Positions 25,803 to 34,469 of a DNA stretch of 64,000 bases are shown here, piece by piece. How positions within the stretch are numbered: position 1 is the stretch's first letter; every line of letters begins with the position of its first letter. The stretch lies in contig NZ_PZZM01000001.1 in NCBI RefSeq assembly GCF_003046175.1, forward strand, positions 5,349,001-5,413,000, read 5' to 3'. The notes under the pieces are model-generated. The model did not search any database. It was not told the origin of the DNA and was given only the letters and a program-made list of their open reading frames with translations. This stretch comes from Bosea sp. 124 (GTDB taxonomy: Bacteria; Pseudomonadota; Alphaproteobacteria; Rhizobiales; Beijerinckiaceae). A program made the translations under genes and the position numbers.

Positions 25803-26621
25803 TCAGCCCCGGTCCTTGCGCACGACGACATAGGCGTAGGTCGTCACGAAATCCCAGCCGACCTTCGCCGAGAGCGCGTTGAAGCCGTGATCGAGCTGCT
25901 TCAGGCCGGGGACGCGGTCGAAATAGCCATGGCCCCAGAAGCGCTGGATGTGCAGGTCGGTGAAGCCGGCACGGTTGAGCATCGGCGCGAGCTGCTTGCG
26001 GCTGCCACGGCACCAGTCGTAGAGCGCCGGGAATTTTGGGTCGCCGCCGCCGTCGCGCCTTGCCGGGAACATCGCATGCACGACGGCGCGCGAGACGCTC
26101 TCCGGGAGCACGTGGTTGAGGGCGAAGGCCGGAGCCCACAGCGTCGGAAAGAAGGCGAGCGCGACACCGCCCGGCGACAGCAAAGCGTGGATGTTGGTCC
26201 AGGCGCGCTCCACATCGGCGACATGCTCGAAGACCATGCGCGAGACCATGAGATCGTAGCCACCGCGCGCGATGTCCGGCTCGGAGAGGTCACCCGCAAT
26301 GTCGAAGCGCGCGGTCCGGAGGCCGGCCGGCGTCAGCGCCAGTTCGCCGGGATCGATGTCGTTGACGATGAGATCGATGCCGCGACGCTTCGCCTGCTCG
26401 GCCGTGAAAAGCGGGTCACGCCCGCCGCCGATCTCGCAGACCCGGCGCAGGCCGAACTGCCGCGTCAGGCGCAGGATGGTCTCTTCGTAGTGGTCCCACG
26501 CCCATTGCGAGTGCCAGTCGGGTGCGAGCTCACGGAAGAAGGCCTCGAACGAGCCCGGGGGGTTCGCCAGGGCGCGCATCGAGGGGCGCGCCGGGGTCGC
26601 CGTGACTGTCGCCAATGACAT
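25803..26621 (-). CDS. Class I SAM-dependent methyltransferase
   Basis: A 272-residue protein with the Methyltransf_11-like order: SAM-binding motif I as VCEIGGGRDPLFT, an acidic motif II near NDIDPGEL, and SRMVFEHVADVERAW plus LLSPGGVALAFFPTLWAP for motifs III-IV. The acceptor is unknown; it could modify a sugar or lipid, as it sits just past the EPS locus. GGAGAAG precedes ATG 26621. A longer frame running through the tRNA-Pro antisense strand is not real. Confidence 0.85.
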   Translation of the reverse strand: MSLATVTATPARPSMRALANPPGSFEAFFRELAPDWHSQWAWDHYEETILRLTRQFGLRRVCEIGGGRDPLFTAEQAKRRGIDLIVNDIDPGELALTPAGLRTARFDIAGDLSEPDIARGGYDLMVSRMVFEHVADVERAWTNIHALLSPGGVALAFFPTLWAPAFALNHVLPESVSRAVVHAMFPARRDGGGDPKFPALYDWCRGSRKQLAPMLNRAGFTDLHIQRFWGHGYFDRVPGLKQLDHGFNALSAKVGWDFVTTYAYVVVRKDRG

Positions 26622-26827
26622 GGTCTTCTCCGCCTGCGTAACCTCCCGTCCCACGAAAACCATGCCGGCATCGCCTCGGCACCGCAATCGGAGAATTAAT
26701 CGACGGTTAATGCGGAGGGAGCCGGACTGTGCCGCGTCGGCGCAGATCACGATAACCGGCGATCGACGTGAATCAGACGCGCAAGCACGTTGCATCCGCG
26801 CCGCCCCCCCACTATAAGCCGAGCCGT

Positions 26828-26905
26828 CGGAGCGTAGCGCAGCCCGGTTAGCGCACTTGTCTGGGGGACAAGGGGTCGGAGGTTCGAATCCTCTCGCTCC
26901 GACCA
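26828..26905 (+). tRNA. tRNA-Pro(GGG)
   Basis: A full cloverleaf can be drawn. The acceptor stem is CGGAGCG/CGCTCCG, the anticodon arm CTTGT-CTGGGGG-ACAAG gives anticodon GGG, and the T-arm is GGAGG-TTCGAAT-CCTCT. The discriminator base A is followed by an encoded CCA at the 3-prime end. It marks the left border of the accessory region. Confidence 0.95.
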
Positions 26906-27149
26906 TAAATCCCAAGAAAATCAAACTGTTAAGAGCGCTCTCGCGACAAGGTCAGCTGCGAGACAGGGAACAAAACGGGCACAATCCGCCCCTATCGGGA
27001 CAGAAAATTCCGACAAACGTTCTGCGGCCGTTCGAGAATCTCATGAGGGCCGATGAACGCCCGCCGGATCGTCGAGCCCGCGGTATCTGGATTTGCCGCG
27101 GCGGCGCGGTGGGCGCTCAGGTTCGGCGCCTCTGGCTCCGACAGTTCGG

Positions 27150-27997
27150 CTAGGCCGGCCCCTTTCGCTCCAACGCCTCTTGTCGCCTGAGAAGATCGTC
27201 GAGGCGTTCTTGTTGCTCGGCGAGCCTTGCCGAAATCCTCTCTTCCGTGGCAGCGCCGGAGGCACCAGTCGCCTGCTCGGTCAGATTCTCGATGTTTCGC
27301 CGGAGCAGCGCGATAAGCTCTTCGAGATTGTCGATGTCAGCCATTGTCGGGGACCCGTCCTTCTTGCCGCCACGCACCACGATCTGAAGCGCGCCATCAG
27401 GTAATGGACGCTGAAGTCCCCCTGCCTGTTCCAAGGGGGCTGTCATCCAGACCTCGCATTCCTCGGGCGCCGTCAGGATGACAGGAATCGCTTTCGGATG
27501 AATAGCCTTGACCTCGGCGTTCGGGTCTGTGGTCCGGAAGGCATAGAGATCAGCTTCAACCTCACCGTCTTTCAGCTTGTGCACGCTCTTCCACTGCAGC
27601 GTCCAAATTCCGACGAAGAAGGCCATCGGCCTTCCCTCGCCGAAGGCGAATCAGATGTCGCCGCCCTCGGCCTTGTTGAACTCGCTGAAGCTGGTGAACG
27701 GCACCGGGCAGCGATGCTCGAGGCCGAGCCAGCGGCGTCAATGCGGGCTTTTGGTGTTCGGACATTGGTCACGCCCGGATCAGCCTTCTTGCCTTTGAGG
27801 GCAAAGACGGGAGACGGCATGCCCCAACGCTTTATTGCGAGCGCAGGACCACCCTTTTCGGTTCGGATCATCGGCGCCTTCATAGTCCGGGAAGATGCCC
27901 GGCTGCGGCGCAATCTGGGCCATCACGTCGAAGGTCGCGAAAGGCGACTGATCGCGTCGACGTTCCGGGTGTGGCCGTAGATGGGGTGATTGCGATT
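27150..27997 (-). pseudogene. SRAP (SOS response-associated peptidase, YedK-like) pseudogene
   Basis: Pieces of a SRAP/YedK protein occur in order but different frames: an N-terminal HPIYGHTRNVDAI, then PQPGIFPDYE, PMIRTEKGGPALAIKRWGMP, DPGVTNVR, RRWLGLEHRCPVPFTSFSEF and IHPKAIPVILTAPEECEVW. Lesions are visible. The expected Met-Cys-Asn start reads Asn-Arg-Asn (27989-27997), so both initiator and catalytic Cys2 are lost. Single-base shifts occur near 27885 and 27757, and two expected Trp codons are TGA (GDI*FAFGEG and PH*RRWLG). The C-terminal open stretch (27150-27344) adds a ~64-residue heptad-like helix that could be a separate small protein. Confidence 0.8.
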
Positions 27998-28061
27998 GCC
28001 GCCAGCCGGTGCAGCCTGCAGTTCGAAGCCGCCATCCCGGCGGCTCACGGGGAGCCACATC

Positions 28062-29108
28062 ATGTAGCATTTCGTGGGACTGGATGTGTCGCTGGCCGAG
28101 ACCGCCATCTGCATCGTGGATCAAGATGGGATCATCGTTACAGAGGGTAAAAGCCCGTCCGATCCGGAGGCCATTTCAACCTGGCTAAGCGATGCAGGCA
28201 TTGAGATCGACCGGATCGGGCTTGAGATCGGCGGGTTGTCTCGCTGGTTGTGCATTGAGTAAAAGGCTGGCGGCTGGCCCGCGTTCTGCATTGACCCTCG
28301 CCGCCTGCGAGGCGTCACGAAGACGATGCCGGTGAAGACAGATCGCAACGATGCGCGCGCGATTGCCCAGGTTATGCGTGTCGGCTGGTTCAACATCGTC
28401 CACATCAAAAGCACTCAGTCGCAGGAGCTGCGCATGCTCCTGGCCAATCGCAAAGCGCTCCTCACCAAGCAGATCGATATCGAGAACGAGATCCGTGGGA
28501 CGCTTCGCGTCTTTGGCCTGAAGCTGTCTGGCCGGATCCAGCATGCTGTGTTCGAGCCGCGGGCCTCAGAGCTTCTCGCCGATCACCCGCGACTGGCCGC
28601 CATAGTGCAGCCGATGTTGATTGCCCGCGCCGCTCTTCGCGATCAGTGCGCTGTCCTGCACAGGATGCTGCTGCAACTCATCAGGAAGGATGAAGTCTGC
28701 CGCAGGCTGATGACGGTTCCGGGCGTGGGAGCACTGACGGCCATCACCTTCGTCACCACTGTCGACGATCCGGCTCGTTTTGAACGGTCGCGGGATGTCG
28801 GTCCACACCTCGGCCTGACACCGCGCAAGTATGCTTCCGGCGAGGTCGATCGCAACGGGGCAATCTCTAAATGCGGTGACGGCCTGTGTCGCTCCACGCT
28901 GTCTCAGGCCTCGCTGCCGCTATTGACCCGCACCAAGCGCTGGTCCTCGTTGAAGGCTTGGGGCATGTCGGTGGCCAAGCGAAGGGGACTGCGTCGCGCG
29001 GTCGTCGCGGTCGCTCGCAAGCTCGCCATCATCATGCATCGGATTTGGACTGACGGGGCCGAGTTCCGTTGGTTCCGCGAGGAGGCCACAGCCTGGACGA
29101 TGAGGTAG
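28062..29108 (+). pseudogene. IS110-family transposase pseudogene
   Basis: One frame encodes a near-full IS110 transposase: the DEDD N-terminal start HFVGLDVSLAETAICIV, MPVKTDRNDARAIAQVMRVG, and the Transposase_20 part VCRRLMTVPGVGALTAITFV with LGLTPRKYASGEVDRNG. It is broken by a TAG immediately after the ATG (28065-28067) and a TAA at 28260-28262. The conserved block after KCGDG is also degenerate. GGGGAG before the ATG marks the original start. No flanking repeats are expected for IS110 and none are seen. Confidence 0.85.
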
Positions 29109-29318
29109 ACGAGCTCCGCCGCGTCGGCGGACGGGCGTCCGCGAGGACAAGGTCGAGGTGACTGCGCTGCAACCTTTGTGCACTTAGCCCGCGTTTCTGT
29201 AGATAGCAGCCCCCCGATCATCGGACCACATTCCTGAGGCGGCCAAAGCGCCGACCTCGCAGACAAGAGCGAGCCTCGCGGTCACCATTGGGGAGTTAAC
29301 GCCCGGTTCTCGGAACTA

Positions 29319-30150
29319 GGCTCAGGACTCATTGATCAGAGCCAGAAGATGACGGCTGCGGCGATGCAGATTGCCGAGAAGAAAGTGTGGGCGCATCGAT
29401 CGTAGCGGGTTGCGATGCGGCGCCAGTCCTTGAGCTTGGCGAAGAGGTTCTCGACCTTGTGGCGCTGGCGGTAGAGCGCCTTGTCATAAGGGTACGGGGT
29501 TTTCCGGCTTCGGCTCGAGGGGATGCAGGGCGCGATGCCCTTGGCGGCGAGCGCCTGGCGGAACGGCGTGCTGTCGTAGCCACGATCGGCGATGAGGGTT
29601 TTGGCTGGCGGCAGGGCGGCGAGCACGAGGCTTGCGCCCTTGTGGTCGCTCATCTGGCCTTCCGACAGGAGCATGATGATTGGGCGGCCGCTCTCGTCGC
29701 AGACAGTGTGGAGCTTGGAGTTCAGCCCGCCCTTGGTCCGCCCGATACGACGGGGAACAGCCCCTTTTTGAGCAGGCTCGCCGCCGTGCGATGGGCCTTG
29801 AGATGCGTCGCGTCGATCATGATGCGCTCCGGCTTGGGTCCCTCGCCGGCGAGCCCGGCGAAGATCCGGTCGAAGACGCCGAGCCGGCTCCAGCGGATGA
29901 AGCGGTTGTAGAGCGTCTTGTGGGGACCGTAGCCCTTGGGCGCGTCCTTCCACTGCAGGCCGCTGCGGATGATGTAGACGATCCCGCTCACCACGCGCCG
30001 ATCATCGACCCGTGGCACGCCATGCGAGAGCGGAAAATGCGGCGATATCCGCGTCATCTGCCGCTCGCTCAGCAAAAACAAATCATTCATCACAGCGTCC
30101 TCCCAGACACCGTGAATCACAGATCAAACGAATTTAATAGGTCCTGAGCC
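29319..30150 (-). mobile_element. IS5-superfamily insertion sequence (IS427-like)
   Basis: An ~832-base element bounded by 10-bp perfect terminal inverted repeats (GGCTCAGGAC at 29319-29328 and its complement at 30141-30150). The repeats are flanked on both sides by TA within CTAG, a plausible target duplication. It contains one two-frame transposase gene on the minus strand filling nearly the whole element, and both ends are complete, so it may still be active. Confidence 0.85.
29336..30090 (-). CDS. IS5-family transposase made by -1 frameshift
   Basis: The first frame (29722-30090) encodes the N-terminal part: MNDLFLLSERQMTRISPHF, the DDRRVVSGIVYIIRSGLQWKD region and the first DDE Asp in MIDATHLKAHRTA. 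The second frame (ending 29336) carries KGGLNSKLHTVCDESGRP, the second Asp in LIADRGYDS and the Glu in YRQRHKVENLFAKLKDWRRI. The frames overlap around AAAAAGGGG (29761-29769), a typical slippery site, and a -1 shift there joins them. GGGAGG precedes the ATG at 30090. No other disruption is seen. Confidence 0.85.
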
Positions 30151-30331
30151 TAGGCGAATGGAACTTCACGACCCGTTTTCCCACCCGTTGCGCTACGGCG
30201 CCCCCCTGCCGCAGGTAGGTGGCCTAAGGCGGTTTTTGGCATCTAACTTCGCGCCGGCGAGCAAGCTCAGGCGCACCGGCCAAGCCTGCTCACGTCAGCT
30301 CCGCCACATGTAGAGAACAGTGGTCTCGGGG

Positions 30332-30418
30332 TTAGAGCAGATAGATGCCGAGGCCAACGACGATAACGACGACGGTCACCCACGGGGATGCGTCGAGGGA
30401 CAGACGCTTGCCGTTCAC
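30332..30418 (-). CDS. Possible 28-residue membrane peptide
   Basis: A GTG-started frame whose first base pairs overlap the TGA of the upstream ORF (GTGA), encoding NGKRLSLDASPW then a hydrophobic helix VTVVVIVVGLGIYLL at the very C-terminus. The stop/start overlap suggests coupling. The predicted product would be a tail-anchored single-pass peptide. No family is recognised and the ribosome site is poorly spaced. Confidence 0.3.
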   Translation of the reverse strand: MNGKRLSLDASPWVTVVVIVVGLGIYLL

Positions 30419-30699
30419 GCTCCAAGCCGGGCGTTGATCGCGCGAAGCCGCTGGATATCCGAGCAAATGAAGGCCACCTCGGCCGATCCGCGCACAGCCG
30501 TGAGCGAGCGCGATCGGCAGGGATGATCACCACCACCATTCAGCATCACGTCGAGACGGAGCGTCGGAAGCGAACTCAGGAACTCGATCTCACAATCGTG
30601 CCGGTAGCGCTCCGAGCATTTGGAGATAATCGCCCCGGTTAATTTAGATCTTACAAAGGCGGAGTCAGAGAATTCAGTCATCTTCACAAATTTGAACAT
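30415..30699 (-). CDS. Hypothetical protein in the accessory region
   Basis: A 94-residue protein, MFKFVKMTEFSDSAFVRSKL onward, with no recognised domain. GGAGAA sits 6-11 bases before the ATG, supporting real translation. It is mixed alpha/beta in composition with several Cys residues and a basic C-terminus. It overlaps the tiny membrane peptide frame by 4 bases. It lies between an IS5 element and an atypical methyltransferase, so it is probably part of transferred DNA. Confidence 0.42.
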   Translation of the reverse strand: MFKFVKMTEFSDSAFVRSKLTGAIISKCSERYRHDCEIEFLSSLPTLRLDVMLNGGGDHPCRSRSLTAVRGSAEVAFICSDIQRLRAINARLGA

Positions 30700-31170
30700 T
30701 TGGGTTCTCCAAACAGACAACCCTTCACAACCTTTGATTGTTCCTTCGATTTGTTGGATGTCGCAACGACAGACCAGGTGGTAATCGCGTTCATCGCCCG
30801 CTCGGGTCTGTGACGCGCCGTTTGACCTGCCGGCCCTGGGGAGAATGCGCGGTCCGACTTCCGCTTTCCACCCTCTTGAAGACCTTCGGACCGACCGCTA
30901 AAGGGCGATTTTCAACGCGCTTGGCAGAACGGTTTGCGCTAGCAACCGCAATCAGACAAGAGATTGCACATCGTGTCACGTTACCCCGCTGCCATATCTC
31001 GGGTTTCGTATGCTGAATGTGCGCCGAAGGGGAAGCCTGCGGCTGCTGCCCGCCAGAACCTTACGTTGCGGCAACCAAAGATAAAGTAATTGACGCTGCG
31101 TCAGCCAAGGGGAATGCAATTGCATGTCCCGCATAAAGTGTTACCGTCGGGCGAATCCTAGCGGAGCAAG
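30700..31170. other. Intergenic region with no supported gene
   Basis: About 470 bases upstream of the AT-rich methyltransferase. No frame has family similarity or a good ribosome site. Composition drifts from GC-rich to AT-richer toward 31170. It should hold the promoter of the methyltransferase gene and, on the other strand, of the 94-residue ORF. Confidence 0.4.
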
Positions 31171-32049
31171 ATGTCGGTGAACGTTAAAACTTTAGTACAA
31201 GCCGTCGTTCCGCGCCCCATCATCAATCGAGGAAAGTTGGTAAAGTCGTCGACCGCGATAAGGAAAGCAAAATTTGCTTTAGAGAACGCTTCTCATGAAC
31301 CAAAATGGTTGCAGATTTCCCAATTAGAAGATCTAAGATCTGAATATCCTGTATCATATTTTTGGGACGACACTAATATTCGAGGTCCAGAGACCGAACG
31401 CGTACAACCTTTGCTTAAAAAATTCGGGTTACAGCCAAAGAAACTTATAGAGATTGGTGGAGGCCCGGGCTATGAGGCATGGGCGATGGCAAATGCTGGC
31501 CATCAAGTGACATGTGTCGATCTTTTTGACGAATTAGATCCTTTGGCGGCTTCGGCAGGGGTAACAAGCGTTATCGGAGATGCTTCGAATACGGGCTTAC
31601 CCTCTAATTCGTTTGACGGTTATTGGTCTTTCAACAGCTTCGAGCATTTGCATGACCCGGACGCTGCCCTTAAAGAGGCCTGGCGTCTGGTTAAGAATGG
31701 CGGCTTGGTTCATATCAATTTCGCTCCGATATACAATTCCCCTCTGGGCTTGCACGCTCACTATGAAATCGGTGTTCCATATTGCCAACATCTTTGGAAT
31801 ACGGACGATCTGGCAAAATTTGTGAGCGCTAAAGATCTTTGGAATCTGAATGGTATGTCTTTATACGACTACCGTTATCTTTGGAGTAATAATTCGAATA
31901 TTTTCAAGACGCTTAGCCTATCCGAAGAAAAGGATTACCACGGACTTGAATTGATATCGAGATTTCCGAGCTGCTTCGCTCACAAGAGCCGTGACTTGGA
32001 TTATTTCACGACTTCGAAATTGGTTATTACTCTCCGTGTTTCGAAATAG
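31171..32049 (+). CDS. SAM-dependent methyltransferase with atypical base composition
   Basis: A 292-residue class I methyltransferase. Motif I is KKLIEIGGGPGYEAWAMANA near residue 90, followed by VTCVDLFDELD, SFDGYWSFNSFEHLHDPDAA and EAWRLVKNGGLVHINFAPIY. The C-terminal half (YNSPLGLHAHYEIGVPYCQH) suggests a sugar- or surface-polymer-directed enzyme but the acceptor is unknown. Codons ending in A/T are frequent, in strong contrast to neighbouring genes, so the gene is probably a recent horizontal acquisition. Confidence 0.85.
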   Translation: MSVNVKTLVQAVVPRPIINRGKLVKSSTAIRKAKFALENASHEPKWLQISQLEDLRSEYPVSYFWDDTNIRGPETERVQPLLKKFGLQPKKLIEIGGGPGYEAWAMANAGHQVTCVDLFDELDPLAASAGVTSVIGDASNTGLPSNSFDGYWSFNSFEHLHDPDAALKEAWRLVKNGGLVHINFAPIYNSPLGLHAHYEIGVPYCQHLWNTDDLAKFVSAKDLWNLNGMSLYDYRYLWSNNSNIFKTLSLSEEKDYHGLELISRFPSCFAHKSRDLDYFTTSKLVITLRVSK

Positions 32050-32124
32050 ATTAGGCCCAGCGGCGGAACCGCACCCGTAATCCCTCTATCAGAGCTCTGC
32101 AGTTCCTTAGCTTTGATGGGGTGA

Positions 32125-32477
32125 TTATTCGTCATTGCCCACACGCCGCCGCTCGACCGGCACCGACCCGGCCGCGAGCATGTCCGCCTTGCCGCCATCG
32201 ATCAAGGTCAGGCCGGTCAGGGATGGCGGCAGGTCGAGTGGACGACCGGAGTTGAGATCGGGGAGATGGCGGCGCAGCGTATGCCGCATTTTGCGGCTTT
32301 CGTGCCGAGTTCAACGGATCCCGAGGGCATCCCCCGACGACGATGCACAGCAGGCCGCCGATCAGCACGCCCGGCCCCGTATTTGCGCGCCGATACCGTC
32401 AGCCGTGCATCACCGCTGCGCTCGCAGACATGGCAGCGAAAGCGCACAGCGACATAGGGATAATCGCTTAGCGGCAT
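32125..32477 (-). pseudogene. Frameshifted small Cys-containing protein of unknown function
   Basis: Three successive frames together spell a ~118-residue protein. The N-terminal part is MPLSDYPYVAVRFRCHVCER (a CxxC knuckle), the middle GVLIGGLLCIVVGGCPRDP, and the end HLPDLNSGRPLDLPPSLTGL then TLIDGGKADMLAAG to a TAA at 32125. Two indels, near 32370 and 32270, break the frame. From memory, intact homologues of this unnamed family are common in Bosea/Bradyrhizobium-type genomes. The pattern is consistent with decay after transfer or at the island border. Confidence 0.65.
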
Positions 32478-32689
32478 GTTTTCGTTCAGCCGCGGTGGCC
32501 CGGCTGGTGACATGATCCCGGCTCTCGGGCGGCGATTATATACTTGACGCAAAATCAAATGATTGAGGCATACCGGTTCTCGGGTGGCAGAGAACCGGTC
32601 GGCGTTGTTATGGGCGCAAGCCGCTTCGGTCGCTGTCGAGGCGCCGCGGAGGTTCAGCCAGCATGCGCCCGCGGGTGCAGCGCCCTGCA

Positions 32690-32734
32690 GCATCGGCTTT
32701 CTCGAAACCGCATTCCACTTTTCAGGCCGCTGCG
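32690..32734. repeat. 45-bp inverted-ended repeat, copy 2
   Basis: The element runs from GCATCGGC to GCCGCTGCGC with cgaaaccgcattccactttt inside, matching 13830-13874 with a few changes at the right end. It sits two bases past the stop codon of the permease gene, where it may serve as a 3-prime hairpin. Confidence 0.65.
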
Positions 32735-32736
32735 CC

Positions 32737-33552
32737 TCAACTCTCCGGTTTGCCCCACAACTGCGAGACCCCCAGAAGCAGCGAGGTGATCACGATCATG
32801 ATCGTCGAGATCGCCGCGATGGTCGGGTCGATCTGGTCACGCAAAGCCATGAACATCGCGCGCGTCAGCGTCGAGTTGTCGCCGCCGGAGACGAAGAGCG
32901 AGACCACGACCTCGTCGAAGGAGGTCAGGAAGGAGAGCAGAGCCGAGGTGACGATGGAGAAGCCGATCTGCGGCATCGTCACCTGCAGGAAGGCCTGGGT
33001 ACGCGTCGCACCAAGGCTGCGGGCGACGCGCTCCTGGTCGAGATCGAAGCTCTTCAGGGCCGAGCCGACGATCATCATCACGATCGGGACGGCCAGGATC
33101 GTATGCGCCAGCACGATGCCGATGAAGGAGTTGACCATCTTCAACTGCACGAAAGCATAAAACAGCGCGATGCCGACGAGGATGACCGGGACGATGGTCG
33201 GGGTCAGCAACGCCAGGATCGCAACGCCTGCGAAGCGCAGCCGCGAGACATGCAGCCCATAGGCGGCGAGCGTCCCGACCGGCGTCGCCAGCAAGGCCGT
33301 GCAGAGGCCGGCCTTAAGCGAGGTCATGGTGGCGGCCATCCAGCTTCCCGAGGAAAAATAGGCCTCGTACCAGCGCAACGACCATTGCCGCGGCGGAAAC
33401 TCCAAATATTGCGAGTGCGAGAACGACATCGGGATCACGATCAGCGTCGGCAAGGCGAGAAACGCCAGAACCAGCACGCCGAGGCCGTAAAGCCAGAGCC
33501 GCGACCTGTGCGTGATCTGCGTGTCGCTGGCGGGACGATCGAGCCAGCTCAT
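32737..33552 (-). CDS. ABC transporter permease (PotC-like)
   Basis: A 271-residue inner-membrane permease with six predicted helices of the polyamine/opine-type family. The EAA loop is visible as EERVARSLGATRTQAFLQVTMPQI (first twenty residues EERVARSLGATRTQAFLQVT), where it docks the ATPase. The N-terminal SRLWLYGLGVLVLAFLALP helix and MSFSHSQYLEFPPRQWSLRW loop are typical of PotC/YdcV homologues. It is the last of four co-directional transporter genes, 2 bases after the other permease. Confidence 0.9.
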   Translation of the reverse strand: MSWLDRPASDTQITHRSRLWLYGLGVLVLAFLALPTLIVIPMSFSHSQYLEFPPRQWSLRWYEAYFSSGSWMAATMTSLKAGLCTALLATPVGTLAAYGLHVSRLRFAGVAILALLTPTIVPVILVGIALFYAFVQLKMVNSFIGIVLAHTILAVPIVMMIVGSALKSFDLDQERVARSLGATRTQAFLQVTMPQIGFSIVTSALLSFLTSFDEVVVSLFVSGGDNSTLTRAMFMALRDQIDPTIAAISTIMIVITSLLLGVSQLWGKPES

Positions 33553-33554
33553 GC

Positions 33555-34469
33555 TCAGTGGCCTCCCCCGAACAGGCCCGCACCGCGAGACAGCCGCGCC
33601 GCCAGCACCAGCACGACGAGCGTGATCACCAGAAGGACGACGCCAAGCGCGCTTGCCGCGCCCCAGTTGAAGAACAGCTCTATGTCGTTGGCGATGCGGT
33701 TCGAGACCATCGTCACCTTGCCGCCACCGAGCATGGCCGGCGTCACATAGAAGCCGAGGCAGAGCACGAAGACGAGGGCGGAGCCGGCGGCGAGCCCTGG
33801 CAGCGACAGCGGAAAGAACACGGTCCAGAAGCCATGGGCCGGGGTCGAGCCGAGGCTCGAGGCGGCGCGCAGCAGGTCACGATCAATCGCCCGCATCGTG
33901 CCGTAGAGCGGCAGGACGAGGAAGGGCAGCATGATATGGACCATGCCGACCAGCGTGCCGCCGACATTGTGGACGAGTTGCAGCGGTTCACTCCAGAGGC
34001 CGAGCTGGATGCCCCAGGTGTTGATCAGCCCACTGCGCTGCAGCAGCACGAGCCAGGCATAGGTGCGCACCAGGAGCGAGGTCCAGAACGGCAGCAGGAC
34101 CGCGATCATGCAGAGATTGGCGGCACGGCGCGGCAGTTGCGACAGGAAATAGGCGAGCGGATAGCCGAGCAGGATGCAGATCGCCGTGGTCAGCAGGCTG
34201 ATCTCGAAGGTGGTGCGGAAGGTCCGGCCATAGGAGGGCTCGGCCAGCATGCGCCGGTAGTGCTCCAGGCTCGGCGCGCCGGCATCGTCGAAGAAGGACA
34301 GGCCGAACAGCCAGCCGACCGGCAACAGGACCATGACGGTGACGAGCAGGAGGGCCGGCGCCGCCAGCGCAGCCAGTCCCAGCCGCTCGCGCCAGTGGTC
34401 GCGGCGCAGCGCGGCGGCGTGGAAATCTCCGCCATCCTCCGCGGCGATGCCGAGGCCCGGCGCACTCAC
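33555..34469 (-). CDS. ABC transporter permease (PotB-like)
   Basis: A 304-residue PotB/YdcU-type permease with six helices and a ~40-residue N-terminal cytoplasmic extension. LPFWTSLLVRTYAWLVLLQR and the EAA-loop region DLLRAASSLGSTPAHGFWTV are diagnostic. GTG is the start and it overlaps the ATPase gene stop by four bases (GTGA), as is usual in this operon. It forms the heteromeric channel with the PotC-like protein. Confidence 0.9.
   Translation of the reverse strand: MSAPGLGIAAEDGGDFHAAALRRDHWRERLGLAALAAPALLLVTVMVLLPVGWLFGLSFFDDAGAPSLEHYRRMLAEPSYGRTFRTTFEISLLTTAICILLGYPLAYFLSQLPRRAANLCMIAVLLPFWTSLLVRTYAWLVLLQRSGLINTWGIQLGLWSEPLQLVHNVGGTLVGMVHIMLPFLVLPLYGTMRAIDRDLLRAASSLGSTPAHGFWTVFFPLSLPGLAAGSALVFVLCLGFYVTPAMLGGGKVTMVSNRIANDIELFFNWGAASALGVVLLVITLVVLVLAARLSRGAGLFGGGH

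Noticed and set aside
26622..26924. N-terminal extension of the methyltransferase frame through the tRNA-Pro antisense strand (GARGFEPPTPCPPDKCANRA)
   Set aside because: This peptide is the well-known antisense translation of a tRNA; a good start with a ribosome site exists at 26621.
26906..32736. An attachment-site duplicate of the tRNA-Pro 3-prime end at the far side of the accessory region
   Set aside because: No copy of the T-arm/acceptor sequence was noticed by eye before the transporter genes, and no integrase is present.
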